DNA of 64,000 nucleotides. It comes from Bacteroides uniformis (GTDB lineage: Bacteria > Bacteroidota > Bacteroidia > Bacteroidales > Bacteroidaceae). Both the position numbers and the translations under genes were made by a program. The notes below the pieces were generated by a model, which had not been told where the DNA came from, made no database searches, and worked only from the letters and a program-made list of their open reading frames with translations. The DNA is taken from the NCBI RefSeq assembly GCF_025147485.1, contig NZ_CP102263.1, forward strand, positions 310,001-374,000, written 5' to 3'. How positions within the stretch are numbered: position 1 is the stretch's first letter; the number at the start of each line of letters is the position of its first letter. This document shows positions 51,645-60,948 of this stretch, piece by piece.

Positions 51645-54600
51645 ATGGGAACATACTGGTCACAGAATGCCCTGACAAGATGTCCAAAAAGACTTTGTCT
51701 TCTATTACTGCTTATTGCAGGCATATTCCCTCTTGCTTCTCATGCACAGAATGCAGGTATCAACATCAAGCTGACCGACAAACCTCTATCCGCATTCATT
51801 CAAAGCATTGAACAGCAGACAGACTTTAAATTCTTCTATGAACAACAACAAGTAGACGTGAAACAGCATGTCACTGTAAATGTACGGAATGCATCCATCA
51901 ACGCCGCCCTGGAACAAGCTTTGAGGAATACGAATATTGCCTATTCAATCTCCGAAAAACGAATTCTTCTAACCCAAAAACAAGATAACGCCCCGTCGCA
52001 GTCTGGTAAGGTCATACTTGCCAAAGGACAAGTGACGGACAAGAACAGTATCCCCGTCATCGGTGCAAACATTCTTGTCAAAGGCAGTACTCTAGGATGC
52101 ATTACCGACATAGACGGTAATTATTCACTGGAAGTACCTACCGGAAGCACACTCGTTGTCTCTTATATAGGGTACACTACCCAGGAAGTGACCTTAAAGA
52201 ACAACAAGTTCCGGCAGATTGTGCTGGAGGAGGACAGCAAAATGTTGGATGACGTGGTAGTGGTAGGATACGGTACGGTCAAGAAACGCGACTTGACGGG
52301 CTCTGTGTCCAGTGTAAAAGGAGACGACCTAAACTTGAACGGCGTATCTTCCATCGGACATGCACTCGAAGGTAAGGCTGCCGGACTCTATATCCGCCAG
52401 AACAGCGCACAGCCCGGTGGCGGTCTGGACATTCTGGTCCGCGGTGCCGGTTCCGTCAATGCCAGCAATGACCCGCTCTATATCGTAGACGGTTTCCCCA
52501 TCGCTAAGCTGGACCAAGCCTCGGGTGGAGATGCCAAAATGGACCCGGGTACACAAGGAATCCTAAACTTCCTGAATCCGAACGATGTAGAATCCATCGA
52601 AGTGCTGAAAGATGCCAGTGCCACTTCCATCTACGGTGCACGTGCTGCCAACGGTGTCGTTATCATCACCACCAAAAGAGGTAAGGAGGGGAAAGCCCGT
52701 GTGAACTACTCATACAACTACTCTTTCCAGAAATACACAGACAATTATGACCTCTTGTCTCTGCAAGAATGGATGGTAGAAAAGAACAGCACCACCTGGG
52801 AATCCTGGTTATGGAACAACAACGTGTCCCCTTGGGGAAACAGAACGCTGGAAGAAGCACAAGCCAATCCTGCCAACGGAGTGGCATACAGCCGACCTTA
52901 CTCGGACAATGACATTGCAGGCGCCGGCCCCGGAACCGACTGGTTGGGACTGATTACACGCGACGGACAGATACAGGAACACAACGTCAACCTGCAAGGT
53001 GGTAGTGAAAGTACGCAATACATGGTGTCGTTCAACTATTACGACCACCAGGGTATCGTCAAGAATTCCGGTATGACTCGTTATACTGCCAAAGCAAACA
53101 TTGACCAGAAGTTTCTGAACATCTTCAAGGCAGGTCTGAACCTTACATTGACCCGCATCGACAACGACAACACTCAGTTAGGTTCCGGGCAATTCGAAAA
53201 CTCCGGTATCATTCGCTCTGCCATACAGATGGGTCCCAATATCCAGGCGTATGACGAAGCAACCGGTACGTATCCCATCAACCCCTTACTGGGACAACAG
53301 CCCAACCCCTACTCCTTGCTGAACAATACGGACAAAGGACGTACTGACCGCCTCTTGGGTAATATCTTCATCGAAGCAAAACCCATCGCAGGACTGACAC
53401 TGCGCGTCAACGCCGGTTTGGACCACGCCAATGTGGACCGCAAAACCTACCAGCCCCGCAGCACGCTGAACGGAAAGAATCTGAATGGTGTAGCCTACAT
53501 CTACAATACCGACAACAACCAGTATCTGATGGAAGCAACTGCCACCTATCAGCGCACTTTCGCAGATATCCACAGCATCAACCTGCTGGCAGGCACCTCT
53601 TACGAAAAATTCAATTATGACGCATCGGAACTGGGCAACAACAATTTCATCACAGATGCATTCCTCTGGAACAACATGGATGCCGGTACAGGTACCAAAA
53701 TCACCAAATCCACCTCTACCGAGAATAAGATGATGTCCTACTTCTTCCGTGCCGGATACATTCTGAAGAACCGCTATCTGCTGACAGCTACACTGCGTGC
53801 CGACGGTGCCAGCGTATTTGCCAAGAACAACAAATGGGGATATTTCCCATCGGTTGCAGCAGGATGGACCATGAGCGAAGAAAACTTTATGCGCAACATT
53901 GACTGGCTATCCAACCTCAAACTGCGTCTCAGCTGGGGACAGACCGGTAATGCAGACATCAGTACCAATGCCTTTGCCAGCTACGGAGCACAAGGCAGCT
54001 GGATAAACTCCGACTACAAAACGGTAAGCGGCGTCATGAAAAGCCGCCTTGAAAATCCAGACTTGAAATGGGAAACGACAACTGAATGGAATCTCGGACT
54101 GGACTTCGGCTTCTTGAAGAGTCGCATCACTGGTTCTGTGGAACTCTACCAGAGAGTGATTTCGGACCTGCTGAACTACAAGCCCCTGAATACCTATCAG
54201 GAGGTGAAGCAAGTAATGGCAAACATCGGCAAGACGCAGAGCCGTGGTATCGAAGTCACCTTGAATACCCGCAACATTGTCACCAAAGACTTCTTCTGGG
54301 AAACATCACTGACGTATACCAAATACAAAGATCGCTGGAAAGAACGCACTCCGGACTGGAAACCGAACGTATATGAGAAAGAGACAGACCCGATACGAGC
54401 CATCTACTCCCGCCGTGCCGACCATATCATGCAGATAGGTGAAGAAGCTCCTACCGCACAGCCGGACCTGCGTCCGGGACAGATTGTCATCAAGGACCTC
54501 GACGGCTATGTACGCGATGAAAACGGCAACCCGAAAGTGGATGAGAACGGTCGCTTCATGCTGCTGGGACGCCCCGACGGCATCATAGACGAAGCCGACA

Positions 54601-55109
54601 CCGAACTTATCGGTACGTTGGACCCGGGCTGGATGGCAAGTATGACCAATACATTCAAGTACAAAGGTTTCGACCTCAATATCATGTTCAACGGTATGTT
54701 CGACCGCATCATGCAGGACCCCACTGAAATGGATTTCGGCGTAAACGGCGGTGGAATCGCCCAAAGCGGCTACAACATGTTGCGAACCATCAAAGACAGA
54801 TGGACCTTCGACAATCCGTCGACCACACGTCCCAGCTCTTACTACATCACCGGAACTAACTATACGGCAGGAGACTTCTTCTACCAGAAAGCCTGGTTCA
54901 TCCGTCTGCAGAACATCAGCCTGGGATATACACTGCCCAAGTCTTTACTGGCAAAAACTAAGGTGCTGAGTAATGTACGTTTCCATGCTTCCGTCAACAA
55001 CCTGTTTGTTATCACTCCCTATAAAGGCCTTGACCCCGAAACAGATGCTTATGCGGCAGCCTATCCCAATGCACGTACCTTCAGCTTCGGTGTAGATGTT
55101 TCATTCTAA
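51645..55109 (+). CDS. SusC/RagA TonB-dependent transporter with STN signalling domain
   Basis: The 1154-residue outer-membrane protein has a signal peptide (about 1-35). A secretin/TonB short N-terminal domain lies at about 38-110 (INIKLTDKPLSAFIQSIEQQTDFKF). A carboxypeptidase-regulatory-like domain is at 127-195, the TonB box LDDVVVVGYG at 201-210, then plug and barrel ending FSFGVDVSF. The STN domain is what FecR anti-sigma factors read, so this protein both imports its glycan and signals to the divergent sigma/FecR pair. No frameshift was seen across the barrel. Confidence 0.95.
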   Translation: MGTYWSQNALTRCPKRLCLLLLLIAGIFPLASHAQNAGINIKLTDKPLSAFIQSIEQQTDFKFFYEQQQVDVKQHVTVNVRNASINAALEQALRNTNIAYSISEKRILLTQKQDNAPSQSGKVILAKGQVTDKNSIPVIGANILVKGSTLGCITDIDGNYSLEVPTGSTLVVSYIGYTTQEVTLKNNKFRQIVLEEDSKMLDDVVVVGYGTVKKRDLTGSVSSVKGDDLNLNGVSSIGHALEGKAAGLYIRQNSAQPGGGLDILVRGAGSVNASNDPLYIVDGFPIAKLDQASGGDAKMDPGTQGILNFLNPNDVESIEVLKDASATSIYGARAANGVVIITTKRGKEGKARVNYSYNYSFQKYTDNYDLLSLQEWMVEKNSTTWESWLWNNNVSPWGNRTLEEAQANPANGVAYSRPYSDNDIAGAGPGTDWLGLITRDGQIQEHNVNLQGGSESTQYMVSFNYYDHQGIVKNSGMTRYTAKANIDQKFLNIFKAGLNLTLTRIDNDNTQLGSGQFENSGIIRSAIQMGPNIQAYDEATGTYPINPLLGQQPNPYSLLNNTDKGRTDRLLGNIFIEAKPIAGLTLRVNAGLDHANVDRKTYQPRSTLNGKNLNGVAYIYNTDNNQYLMEATATYQRTFADIHSINLLAGTSYEKFNYDASELGNNNFITDAFLWNNMDAGTGTKITKSTSTENKMMSYFFRAGYILKNRYLLTATLRADGASVFAKNNKWGYFPSVAAGWTMSEENFMRNIDWLSNLKLRLSWGQTGNADISTNAFASYGAQGSWINSDYKTVSGVMKSRLENPDLKWETTTEWNLGLDFGFLKSRITGSVELYQRVISDLLNYKPLNTYQEVKQVMANIGKTQSRGIEVTLNTRNIVTKDFFWETSLTYTKYKDRWKERTPDWKPNVYEKETDPIRAIYSRRADHIMQIGEEAPTAQPDLRPGQIVIKDLDGYVRDENGNPKVDENGRFMLLGRPDGIIDEADTELIGTLDPGWMASMTNTFKYKGFDLNIMFNGMFDRIMQDPTEMDFGVNGGGIAQSGYNMLRTIKDRWTFDNPSTTRPSSYYITGTNYTAGDFFYQKAWFIRLQNISLGYTLPKSLLAKTKVLSNVRFHASVNNLFVITPYKGLDPETDAYAAAYPNARTFSFGVDVSF

Positions 55110-55130
55110 TCATTTATAAAAAGTATTCTT

Positions 55131-56678
55131 ATGAAAAAGTACTGTAAACTATTTATATTGGCAGCAGCTCTGATGGGAGGCTTGTCTCTGAACAGCTGCA
55201 TAGACCTTGACCCCATAGACTATTCCGACATCAATCCGTCCAATTTTCCACAAACGGAAACAGACGTTGAGTCGATGGTCAACTCATGCTACTACTCTGT
55301 ACGCTCCAGCTGGTTCGACGGGCTCTTCTCAACCAGTGAACGCGGAGTAACCGTAGTAAACGACCTTACCACAGAAATTCTAACCTGCAAATCCGGTTTC
55401 CTGAAAGACGTATCCGACCTTAATTTTTTCCCAACCACCGCCGACCTTACCCGCTTCTACTACACAGATACAGATGCATACAGCGACGGTTGGCTCAATG
55501 ACATCAGCCGCTGCACCTCCGTACTGGCACAGATTGAAGCATGCGACTTCCTGAGCACGGAGAAGAAACAACGCTACGCTGCGGAAATAAGATGTGCCCG
55601 CGGACTCATTTCCTATACCTTGTACGACATGTTCGGTCCACTGGTCATAGCTCCGCTGGAAGTACTGGAAAATCCCACAGTGGAAAAGCCGCTGGCACGC
55701 CTTTCCAAAGAGGAAATGGTAAAGTTCATAGAAGAAGACCTGATCTTTGCAGCTAGCTACCTGCCCACCCCAGCAGAAGCCGAATACGGCAGATTCAGCC
55801 AGGGACTTGCCAATATGCTCCTCATCAGGCTCTATCTGCACGAGAGCCCAGACGACAAGAGTTACTACACAAAAGTAGAAACGATTGCCCGCGAACTGAT
55901 GAGTTCGTCTTACGGTTACCGCTTGTCTGCAGACTATACGAAGATGTTTGAGATAGGTGGACAAGGTAAGAGCAATACGGAAATAATATGGGCAATCCCC
56001 GTCAACACGGAAGCAGTAAGCTGGAATGACTGGCACATGTTCGTACTGCCCACCGACTTTGCAGACCATGGTATGGCAAGTGGATACGAATGCGTGAACA
56101 GCACCTGGTATTTCTATGACAGCTTTGAGGAAAATGACGTCCGTAAGACTTATCTGGTGGCTTCTTACCAGGCTCAAAACGGTGACATCGTAGATCGTGA
56201 GAACCCCAGTTCACACCTTGAGTTAGGTCCTATTCCATTGAAATACGGCTACGACACCAACGTCACTGGCAATGGAGGCAAAAGTTCTATCGACCCGATT
56301 ATCTACCGTCTGGCAGATGTGTATCTGACACTGGCAGAAGCGCTCTATCTGAAACCCGGCTCATCTGCTGCGGATAAGGAAGAAGCGATGACCCACATCA
56401 ACACCATCCGCAACAGAGCCGGACTGGATGGTATCAGCAACAGTGAGGTCAATACGGAAGAAAAGTTCGTGGAAATACTACTGAAGGAAAGAAGCCATGA
56501 ACTATGGTGTGAGAACGGACAATACCGTGCCGACTTGATTCGCTTTAACAAGTTCGTGGAACATGCCGAAACGGTAAAAGGTACGGCCTATGCCAACAAG
56601 AACAAGGAATTATATCCGTTACCACTCTCGGCCATCAACGACGGTAAGGGATTGGTTACACAGAATCCCGGTTATTAA
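55131..56678 (+). CDS. SusD/RagB family outer-membrane glycan-binding lipoprotein
   Basis: The 515-residue lipoprotein has its lipobox at LNSC (Cys23). The SusD fold shows in EIRCARGLISYTLYDMFGPLVIAPLEV, DPIIYRLADVYLTLAEALYL, NTIRNRAGLDGI and LLKERSHELWCENGQYRADLIRF. It is 21 bp downstream of susC and is the surface lid of that transporter. Confidence 0.94.
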   Translation: MKKYCKLFILAAALMGGLSLNSCIDLDPIDYSDINPSNFPQTETDVESMVNSCYYSVRSSWFDGLFSTSERGVTVVNDLTTEILTCKSGFLKDVSDLNFFPTTADLTRFYYTDTDAYSDGWLNDISRCTSVLAQIEACDFLSTEKKQRYAAEIRCARGLISYTLYDMFGPLVIAPLEVLENPTVEKPLARLSKEEMVKFIEEDLIFAASYLPTPAEAEYGRFSQGLANMLLIRLYLHESPDDKSYYTKVETIARELMSSSYGYRLSADYTKMFEIGGQGKSNTEIIWAIPVNTEAVSWNDWHMFVLPTDFADHGMASGYECVNSTWYFYDSFEENDVRKTYLVASYQAQNGDIVDRENPSSHLELGPIPLKYGYDTNVTGNGGKSSIDPIIYRLADVYLTLAEALYLKPGSSAADKEEAMTHINTIRNRAGLDGISNSEVNTEEKFVEILLKERSHELWCENGQYRADLIRFNKFVEHAETVKGTAYANKNKELYPLPLSAINDGKGLVTQNPGY

Positions 56679-56737
56679 TATCCATTGCTCCTCGTCCCCA
56701 TTCAGGAGATTGGGGAATCATTTAAATACAATATCCT

Positions 56738-58156
56738 ATGAAAACAAGATATACTTTTCACACAGTATTACTGATAGCCCTATTGCTTGGCGGCCTCTTC
56801 CATTTCTCCGCCTGCACCTCTGACTCAAAGAGAGCCGAAACACAGATAAGTGTCTCCACACCACCCCGCCCTGCCGGACAGACCGATGTAGTGGGGCTGA
56901 CCTGCGAACCTATCGAAACCGTGCGCATCGGATTTATCGGTCTGGGCGCCCGGGGTACCGAAGCCATCCGCCGCTTCACCTATCAAAAAGGAATCCAGGT
57001 AAAGGCTCTGTGCGACTTGAACCAGTTCCGAGTGGACAGCTGCCAAAACATGCTGAGTCGCGCCAACATGCCCGAAGCAACCACCTACTACGGCAGTGAA
57101 GATGTCTGGAAACAAGTGTGCGAACGCGATGACATAGACCTTATCTATATAGCCACCGACTGGATACACCATGCTCCCATGATGATTTATGCTATGGAGC
57201 ACGGAAAACACGTGGCTTGCGAAGTACCCGCCGCCATGACACTGGATGAAATTTGGAAAGTGATAGACACCGCAGAACGTACCCGCAAACACTGCATGAT
57301 GCTGGAAAACTGTGTCTATGACTTCTTTGAGATTACCACCCTGAACATGGCGCAGCAGGGTCTTTTCGGAAATATCACCCATGTGAAAGGAGCATACAAC
57401 CATTGTCTATACGATATCTGGCCGGACTATAATGCCGACTGGCGCATGCAGTACAACATGGCCCACCGGGGAGACGTATACCCCACTCATGGAATGGGTC
57501 CGGCATGCCAGTTGCTGGACATTCACCGGGGCGACCGTATGAAGTATCTGGTGGCCATGGACAGCGATCCCGTTTCCCTTCCCGATTACCTGGATAAGCA
57601 CGGAAGGACCGAAGATGCCAAGAACTTCCAGAACGGAGAAGTCACACTTACCTTGATACGTACAGAAAAAGGTAAAACCATCCAGATTGAGCACAACGTG
57701 GCCTCCCCCCGCCCTTACAGCCGTTTGTACCAATTATCCGGAACACAAGGATTTGCCGATAAATATCCGATGGAAGGATATGCTCTGGAAAGTAAGAACC
57801 TTCCAGAAACCATCACCAGCGGGCAGACCTTCACTGCCCACGAATACATGCCCGAAGCTGCCAAAAGCAGACTGATGGAGCAATACAAGGACCCCATCAT
57901 CAAGGACATGGAAGAAAGAGCTAAGGAAGTGGGTGGACATGGCGGAATGGACTTCATCATGGATTCACGCCTCATCTACTGCTTGCACAACGGTCTGCCG
58001 CTGGATATGGACGTCTACGACCTTGCCGAGTGGTGCTCACTCATCCCGCTGACCAAACTCTCCATCGAGAATGGTTCGGTTCCCGTAGAAGTGCCCGACT
58101 TCACACGGGGAGCATGGAACAAGATACAAGGCTATCGACACGCTTTCGCCCAATAA
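56738..58156 (+). CDS. GH109-type alpha-N-acetylgalactosaminidase / Gfo-Idh-MocA lipoprotein
   Basis: The 472-residue lipoprotein has its lipobox at FSAC (Cys26). The NAD-binding loop GFIGLGARG lies at about 65-73. IYIATDWIHHAPMMI, HVACEVPAAMTLDE, GDVYPTHGMGPACQL (with a conserved His) and GGHGGMDFIMDSRL near the C-terminus fit GH109. Those enzymes release alpha-GalNAc by transient oxidation with bound NAD, without net hydride transfer. It is a paralogue of the gene at 1-1538. The lipid anchor places it on the envelope. It is third in the sigma-controlled operon, 59 bp after susD, so the PUL may target GalNAc-capped host glycans. Confidence 0.87.
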   Translation: MKTRYTFHTVLLIALLLGGLFHFSACTSDSKRAETQISVSTPPRPAGQTDVVGLTCEPIETVRIGFIGLGARGTEAIRRFTYQKGIQVKALCDLNQFRVDSCQNMLSRANMPEATTYYGSEDVWKQVCERDDIDLIYIATDWIHHAPMMIYAMEHGKHVACEVPAAMTLDEIWKVIDTAERTRKHCMMLENCVYDFFEITTLNMAQQGLFGNITHVKGAYNHCLYDIWPDYNADWRMQYNMAHRGDVYPTHGMGPACQLLDIHRGDRMKYLVAMDSDPVSLPDYLDKHGRTEDAKNFQNGEVTLTLIRTEKGKTIQIEHNVASPRPYSRLYQLSGTQGFADKYPMEGYALESKNLPETITSGQTFTAHEYMPEAAKSRLMEQYKDPIIKDMEERAKEVGGHGGMDFIMDSRLIYCLHNGLPLDMDVYDLAEWCSLIPLTKLSIENGSVPVEVPDFTRGAWNKIQGYRHAFAQ

Positions 58157-58171
58157 GAAAAAAGCCATTTT

Positions 58172-60754
58172 ATGAAACCGACCTTTTTATCTCATTTCTT
58201 AACACCCATACTGTTGTTCTGCGGGGTAGCTACGCTACCCCTGCAGGCACAGTCCTATAAAGACCCCACACTCTCGCCCGAGGAACGTACCACCGACCTT
58301 CTCCGACGGATGACACTGGAAGAGAAAATCGCCCAAATACGCCACATTCACTCCTGGAATATCTTTGACGAGCAAGACCTCAACGAAACCAAGTTGCAAG
58401 AATTCGTAGGTGACTTGTGCTGGGGATTTGTAGAAGGATTCCCGCTGACTGGAGAAAGCTGCCACCGGCACATGCGGCGCATACAAGAATATATGGTGAA
58501 GCATACCCGGCTCGGAATTCCGGTCTTCACAGTTGCCGAAGCCTTGCACGGTTCGGTACACGAAGGCTCCACCATCTACCCGCAGAACATCGCACTGGCT
58601 TCCACTTTCAATCCGGAGCTGGCCTACCGTCGTGCCGCAGAGATATCCAAAGAACTGCATTATCAAGGCATCCGTCAGATTCTGGCACCATGCATAGACG
58701 TGGTGCGCGATTTAAGATGGGGGCGTGTAGAAGAGAGTTACGGCGAAGACCCTTTCCTGAATGGCATCTTCGCTTATGAAGAGGCAAAAGGCTATCTGGA
58801 CAACGGAATATCCCCTATGCTGAAACATTATGGTCCGCATGGCAACCCGTTGGGAGGTCTCAACCTTGCCTCGGTCCATTGCGGTGTGGGAGAACTGCAT
58901 GATGTCTATCTCCAACCGTTCAAACGGGTTGTCACCTCCCTGCCGATACACGCTGTGATGTCCACCTACAATTCATGGAACCGTGTCCCCAACTCCTCCT
59001 CACACTATCTGCTCACCGAGGTCCTGCGCAACCGCTGGGGCTTTCAAGGGTATATATATTCTGACTGGGGAGCCATAGACATGCTACACACCTTCCAGCG
59101 TACCGCCTCCAACCAAGCGGAAGCAGCGGTGCAAGCCATTGTTGCCGGATTGGACGTAGAAGCCTCCAGCGAATGTTTCCCACATCTGGCTGCACTGGTC
59201 AAGGAGAAAAAAGTAGATGAAGGGATTATCGACAAGGCAGTGAGCAGGGTTCTTCTTGCCAAATTCCGTATGGGATTGTTCGAGGACCCTTATGGAGACA
59301 GATTTGCAGGACACTCCTTGCACTCGCAGGAGAATATCCAGGTAGCGCGACAGATAGCCGATGAATCTACCGTCCTTTTGAAGAATGACAAGGACCTGCT
59401 ACCGCTAAACCTATCTCAGTTGAAATCCATTGCTGTCATCGGACCGAACGCAGACCAGGTGCAGTTTGGAGATTATACTTGGAGCCGTACCAACCAAGAT
59501 GGCATCACCCCGCTGGAAGGCATACGCAAGCAGGTGGAACCGGTCGGCATAAAGATACGTTATGCCAAAGGATGCAACATGATGTCCATGGATACCACGC
59601 AAATTGCGGCGGCTGTTGAAGCGGCACGGCAGAGCGATGCAGCTATTCTGTTCTGCGGCAGCGCTAGCGCCTCGCTGGCAAGGGATTACCACGAAACCAA
59701 CTGCGGAGAGGGCTTCGACCTTACCGACCTTTCTCTGACAGGTGCCCAAGGGAAGTTGATACAAGCCGTCCATGCCACCGGGAAACCGGTCGTGCTGGTC
59801 TTGGTTACGGGAAAGCCTTTCGCCATCGCATGGGAAAAGGAGCATATACCCGCCATCCTTGTACAATGGTATGCAGGAGAGCAGGAAGGCAGCTCCATCG
59901 CCGATATTCTGTTCGGAAAGACAAATCCTTCCGGCCATCTGACCGTCTCGTTCCCCAAAAGCAGCGGACATCTGCCTGCCTATTACAACCACTTGCCTAC
60001 GGACCGGGGATTCTATCATAAACCGGGAAGTTATGAACAGCCCGGTCGGGACTATGTATTCTCCTCTCCCGGTCCCTTATGGGCCTTCGGGCACGGACTG
60101 ACCTATACAACCTTTGAGTATGCGGATTTGCAGATAGAACAAACAACGGATTCGGTAAAAGTCCTTGTAACAGTGAAAAACACCGGAACACGGGCGGGTA
60201 AAGCCGTACCGCAACTCTACGTAAGGGATGTGTTTAGCTCCATATCCACCCCGGTCAGGCAGTTGAAAGCGTTTCAGAAAGTAGAGCTGAAACCCGATGA
60301 AGAAGTTCAAGTCCCCCTGCACTTTGCCATCGAAGATTTAGCCTTTACTAACGAAAACGGACAGACGGCAGTAGAACCTGGTAACTTTGAGATACAAATG
60401 GGAGATGCTTCAGACCATATCTTGTTGAAAGACATCATCAGTATAGGAAAGACCTCTGCCGATGGGCACCAAACAGAACAAAGACAAGCCGGAAAAGAAA
60501 TAGGTAAAGGAACCATTATATCCATCAAAGGCATGGTGCGCGATGTGCAGGCCACTCCGGCAGACAGAGTGGAAATCTACTCTACCGCACAGCAACGGGT
60601 GGTGGGTGTCACTGATAAAAGCGGCAGATATACCATAGAGGTACCGGAAGATGATATACTTGTTTTCCGCAAATCCGGATATCTAAACGAGGAGGTCAAC
60701 GTGGCTGGAAAGAGCAGCATTCTGATTACAATCAGAAACGGAACAGACCTTTAG
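58172..60754 (+). CDS. GH3 beta-glycosidase with extra C-terminal beta-sandwich
   Basis: The 860-residue exported protein has signal peptide about 1-28 (ending PLQAQ). The GH3 TIM barrel holds the likely nucleophile Asp298 in IYSDWGAIDML. The alpha/beta sandwich has KSIAVIGPNADQVQFGDYTW and the fibronectin-like domain has PQLYVRDVFSSISTPVRQLKAFQKV. Unusually, about 75 further residues (from about 785) form a carboxypeptidase-regulatory-like domain, with GMVRDVQATPADRVEIYS and DKSGRYTIEVPEDD, otherwise seen at SusC N-termini. The substrate could be beta-glucoside or beta-N-acetylhexosaminide. It follows GH109 by 15 bp. Confidence 0.9.
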   Translation: MKPTFLSHFLTPILLFCGVATLPLQAQSYKDPTLSPEERTTDLLRRMTLEEKIAQIRHIHSWNIFDEQDLNETKLQEFVGDLCWGFVEGFPLTGESCHRHMRRIQEYMVKHTRLGIPVFTVAEALHGSVHEGSTIYPQNIALASTFNPELAYRRAAEISKELHYQGIRQILAPCIDVVRDLRWGRVEESYGEDPFLNGIFAYEEAKGYLDNGISPMLKHYGPHGNPLGGLNLASVHCGVGELHDVYLQPFKRVVTSLPIHAVMSTYNSWNRVPNSSSHYLLTEVLRNRWGFQGYIYSDWGAIDMLHTFQRTASNQAEAAVQAIVAGLDVEASSECFPHLAALVKEKKVDEGIIDKAVSRVLLAKFRMGLFEDPYGDRFAGHSLHSQENIQVARQIADESTVLLKNDKDLLPLNLSQLKSIAVIGPNADQVQFGDYTWSRTNQDGITPLEGIRKQVEPVGIKIRYAKGCNMMSMDTTQIAAAVEAARQSDAAILFCGSASASLARDYHETNCGEGFDLTDLSLTGAQGKLIQAVHATGKPVVLVLVTGKPFAIAWEKEHIPAILVQWYAGEQEGSSIADILFGKTNPSGHLTVSFPKSSGHLPAYYNHLPTDRGFYHKPGSYEQPGRDYVFSSPGPLWAFGHGLTYTTFEYADLQIEQTTDSVKVLVTVKNTGTRAGKAVPQLYVRDVFSSISTPVRQLKAFQKVELKPDEEVQVPLHFAIEDLAFTNENGQTAVEPGNFEIQMGDASDHILLKDIISIGKTSADGHQTEQRQAGKEIGKGTIISIKGMVRDVQATPADRVEIYSTAQQRVVGVTDKSGRYTIEVPEDDILVFRKSGYLNEEVNVAGKSSILITIRNGTDL

Positions 60755-60801
60755 CCGTGAACGTGAAAGAGTAAGGGAGAAGAATCAAAAGACAATAGGT
60801 A

Positions 60802-60879
60802 TTCATGCACGAGATGTACATCTCATCCTGTACGAGATATACATCTCACGCAGCATAAGATGTGCATCTCGTACATGAA
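60802..60879. repeat. Palindromic tandem array, 23-bp period, between converging genes
   Basis: Units at 60811, 60834 and 60857 centre on GAGATGTACATCTC, GAGATATACATCTC and AAGATGTGCATCTC. The outer arms TTCATGCACGAGATG (60802-60816) and CATCTCGTACATGAA (60865-60879) also pair, so the whole array is one large palindrome. It lies about 50 bp past the GH3 stop. Confidence 0.85.
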
Positions 60880-60948
60880 AAACAATAATGTTTCTATCGG
60901 GAAAGTATAGGTTCCCACCCATTATGGGATAAGGCTCTCCATTTCAGT

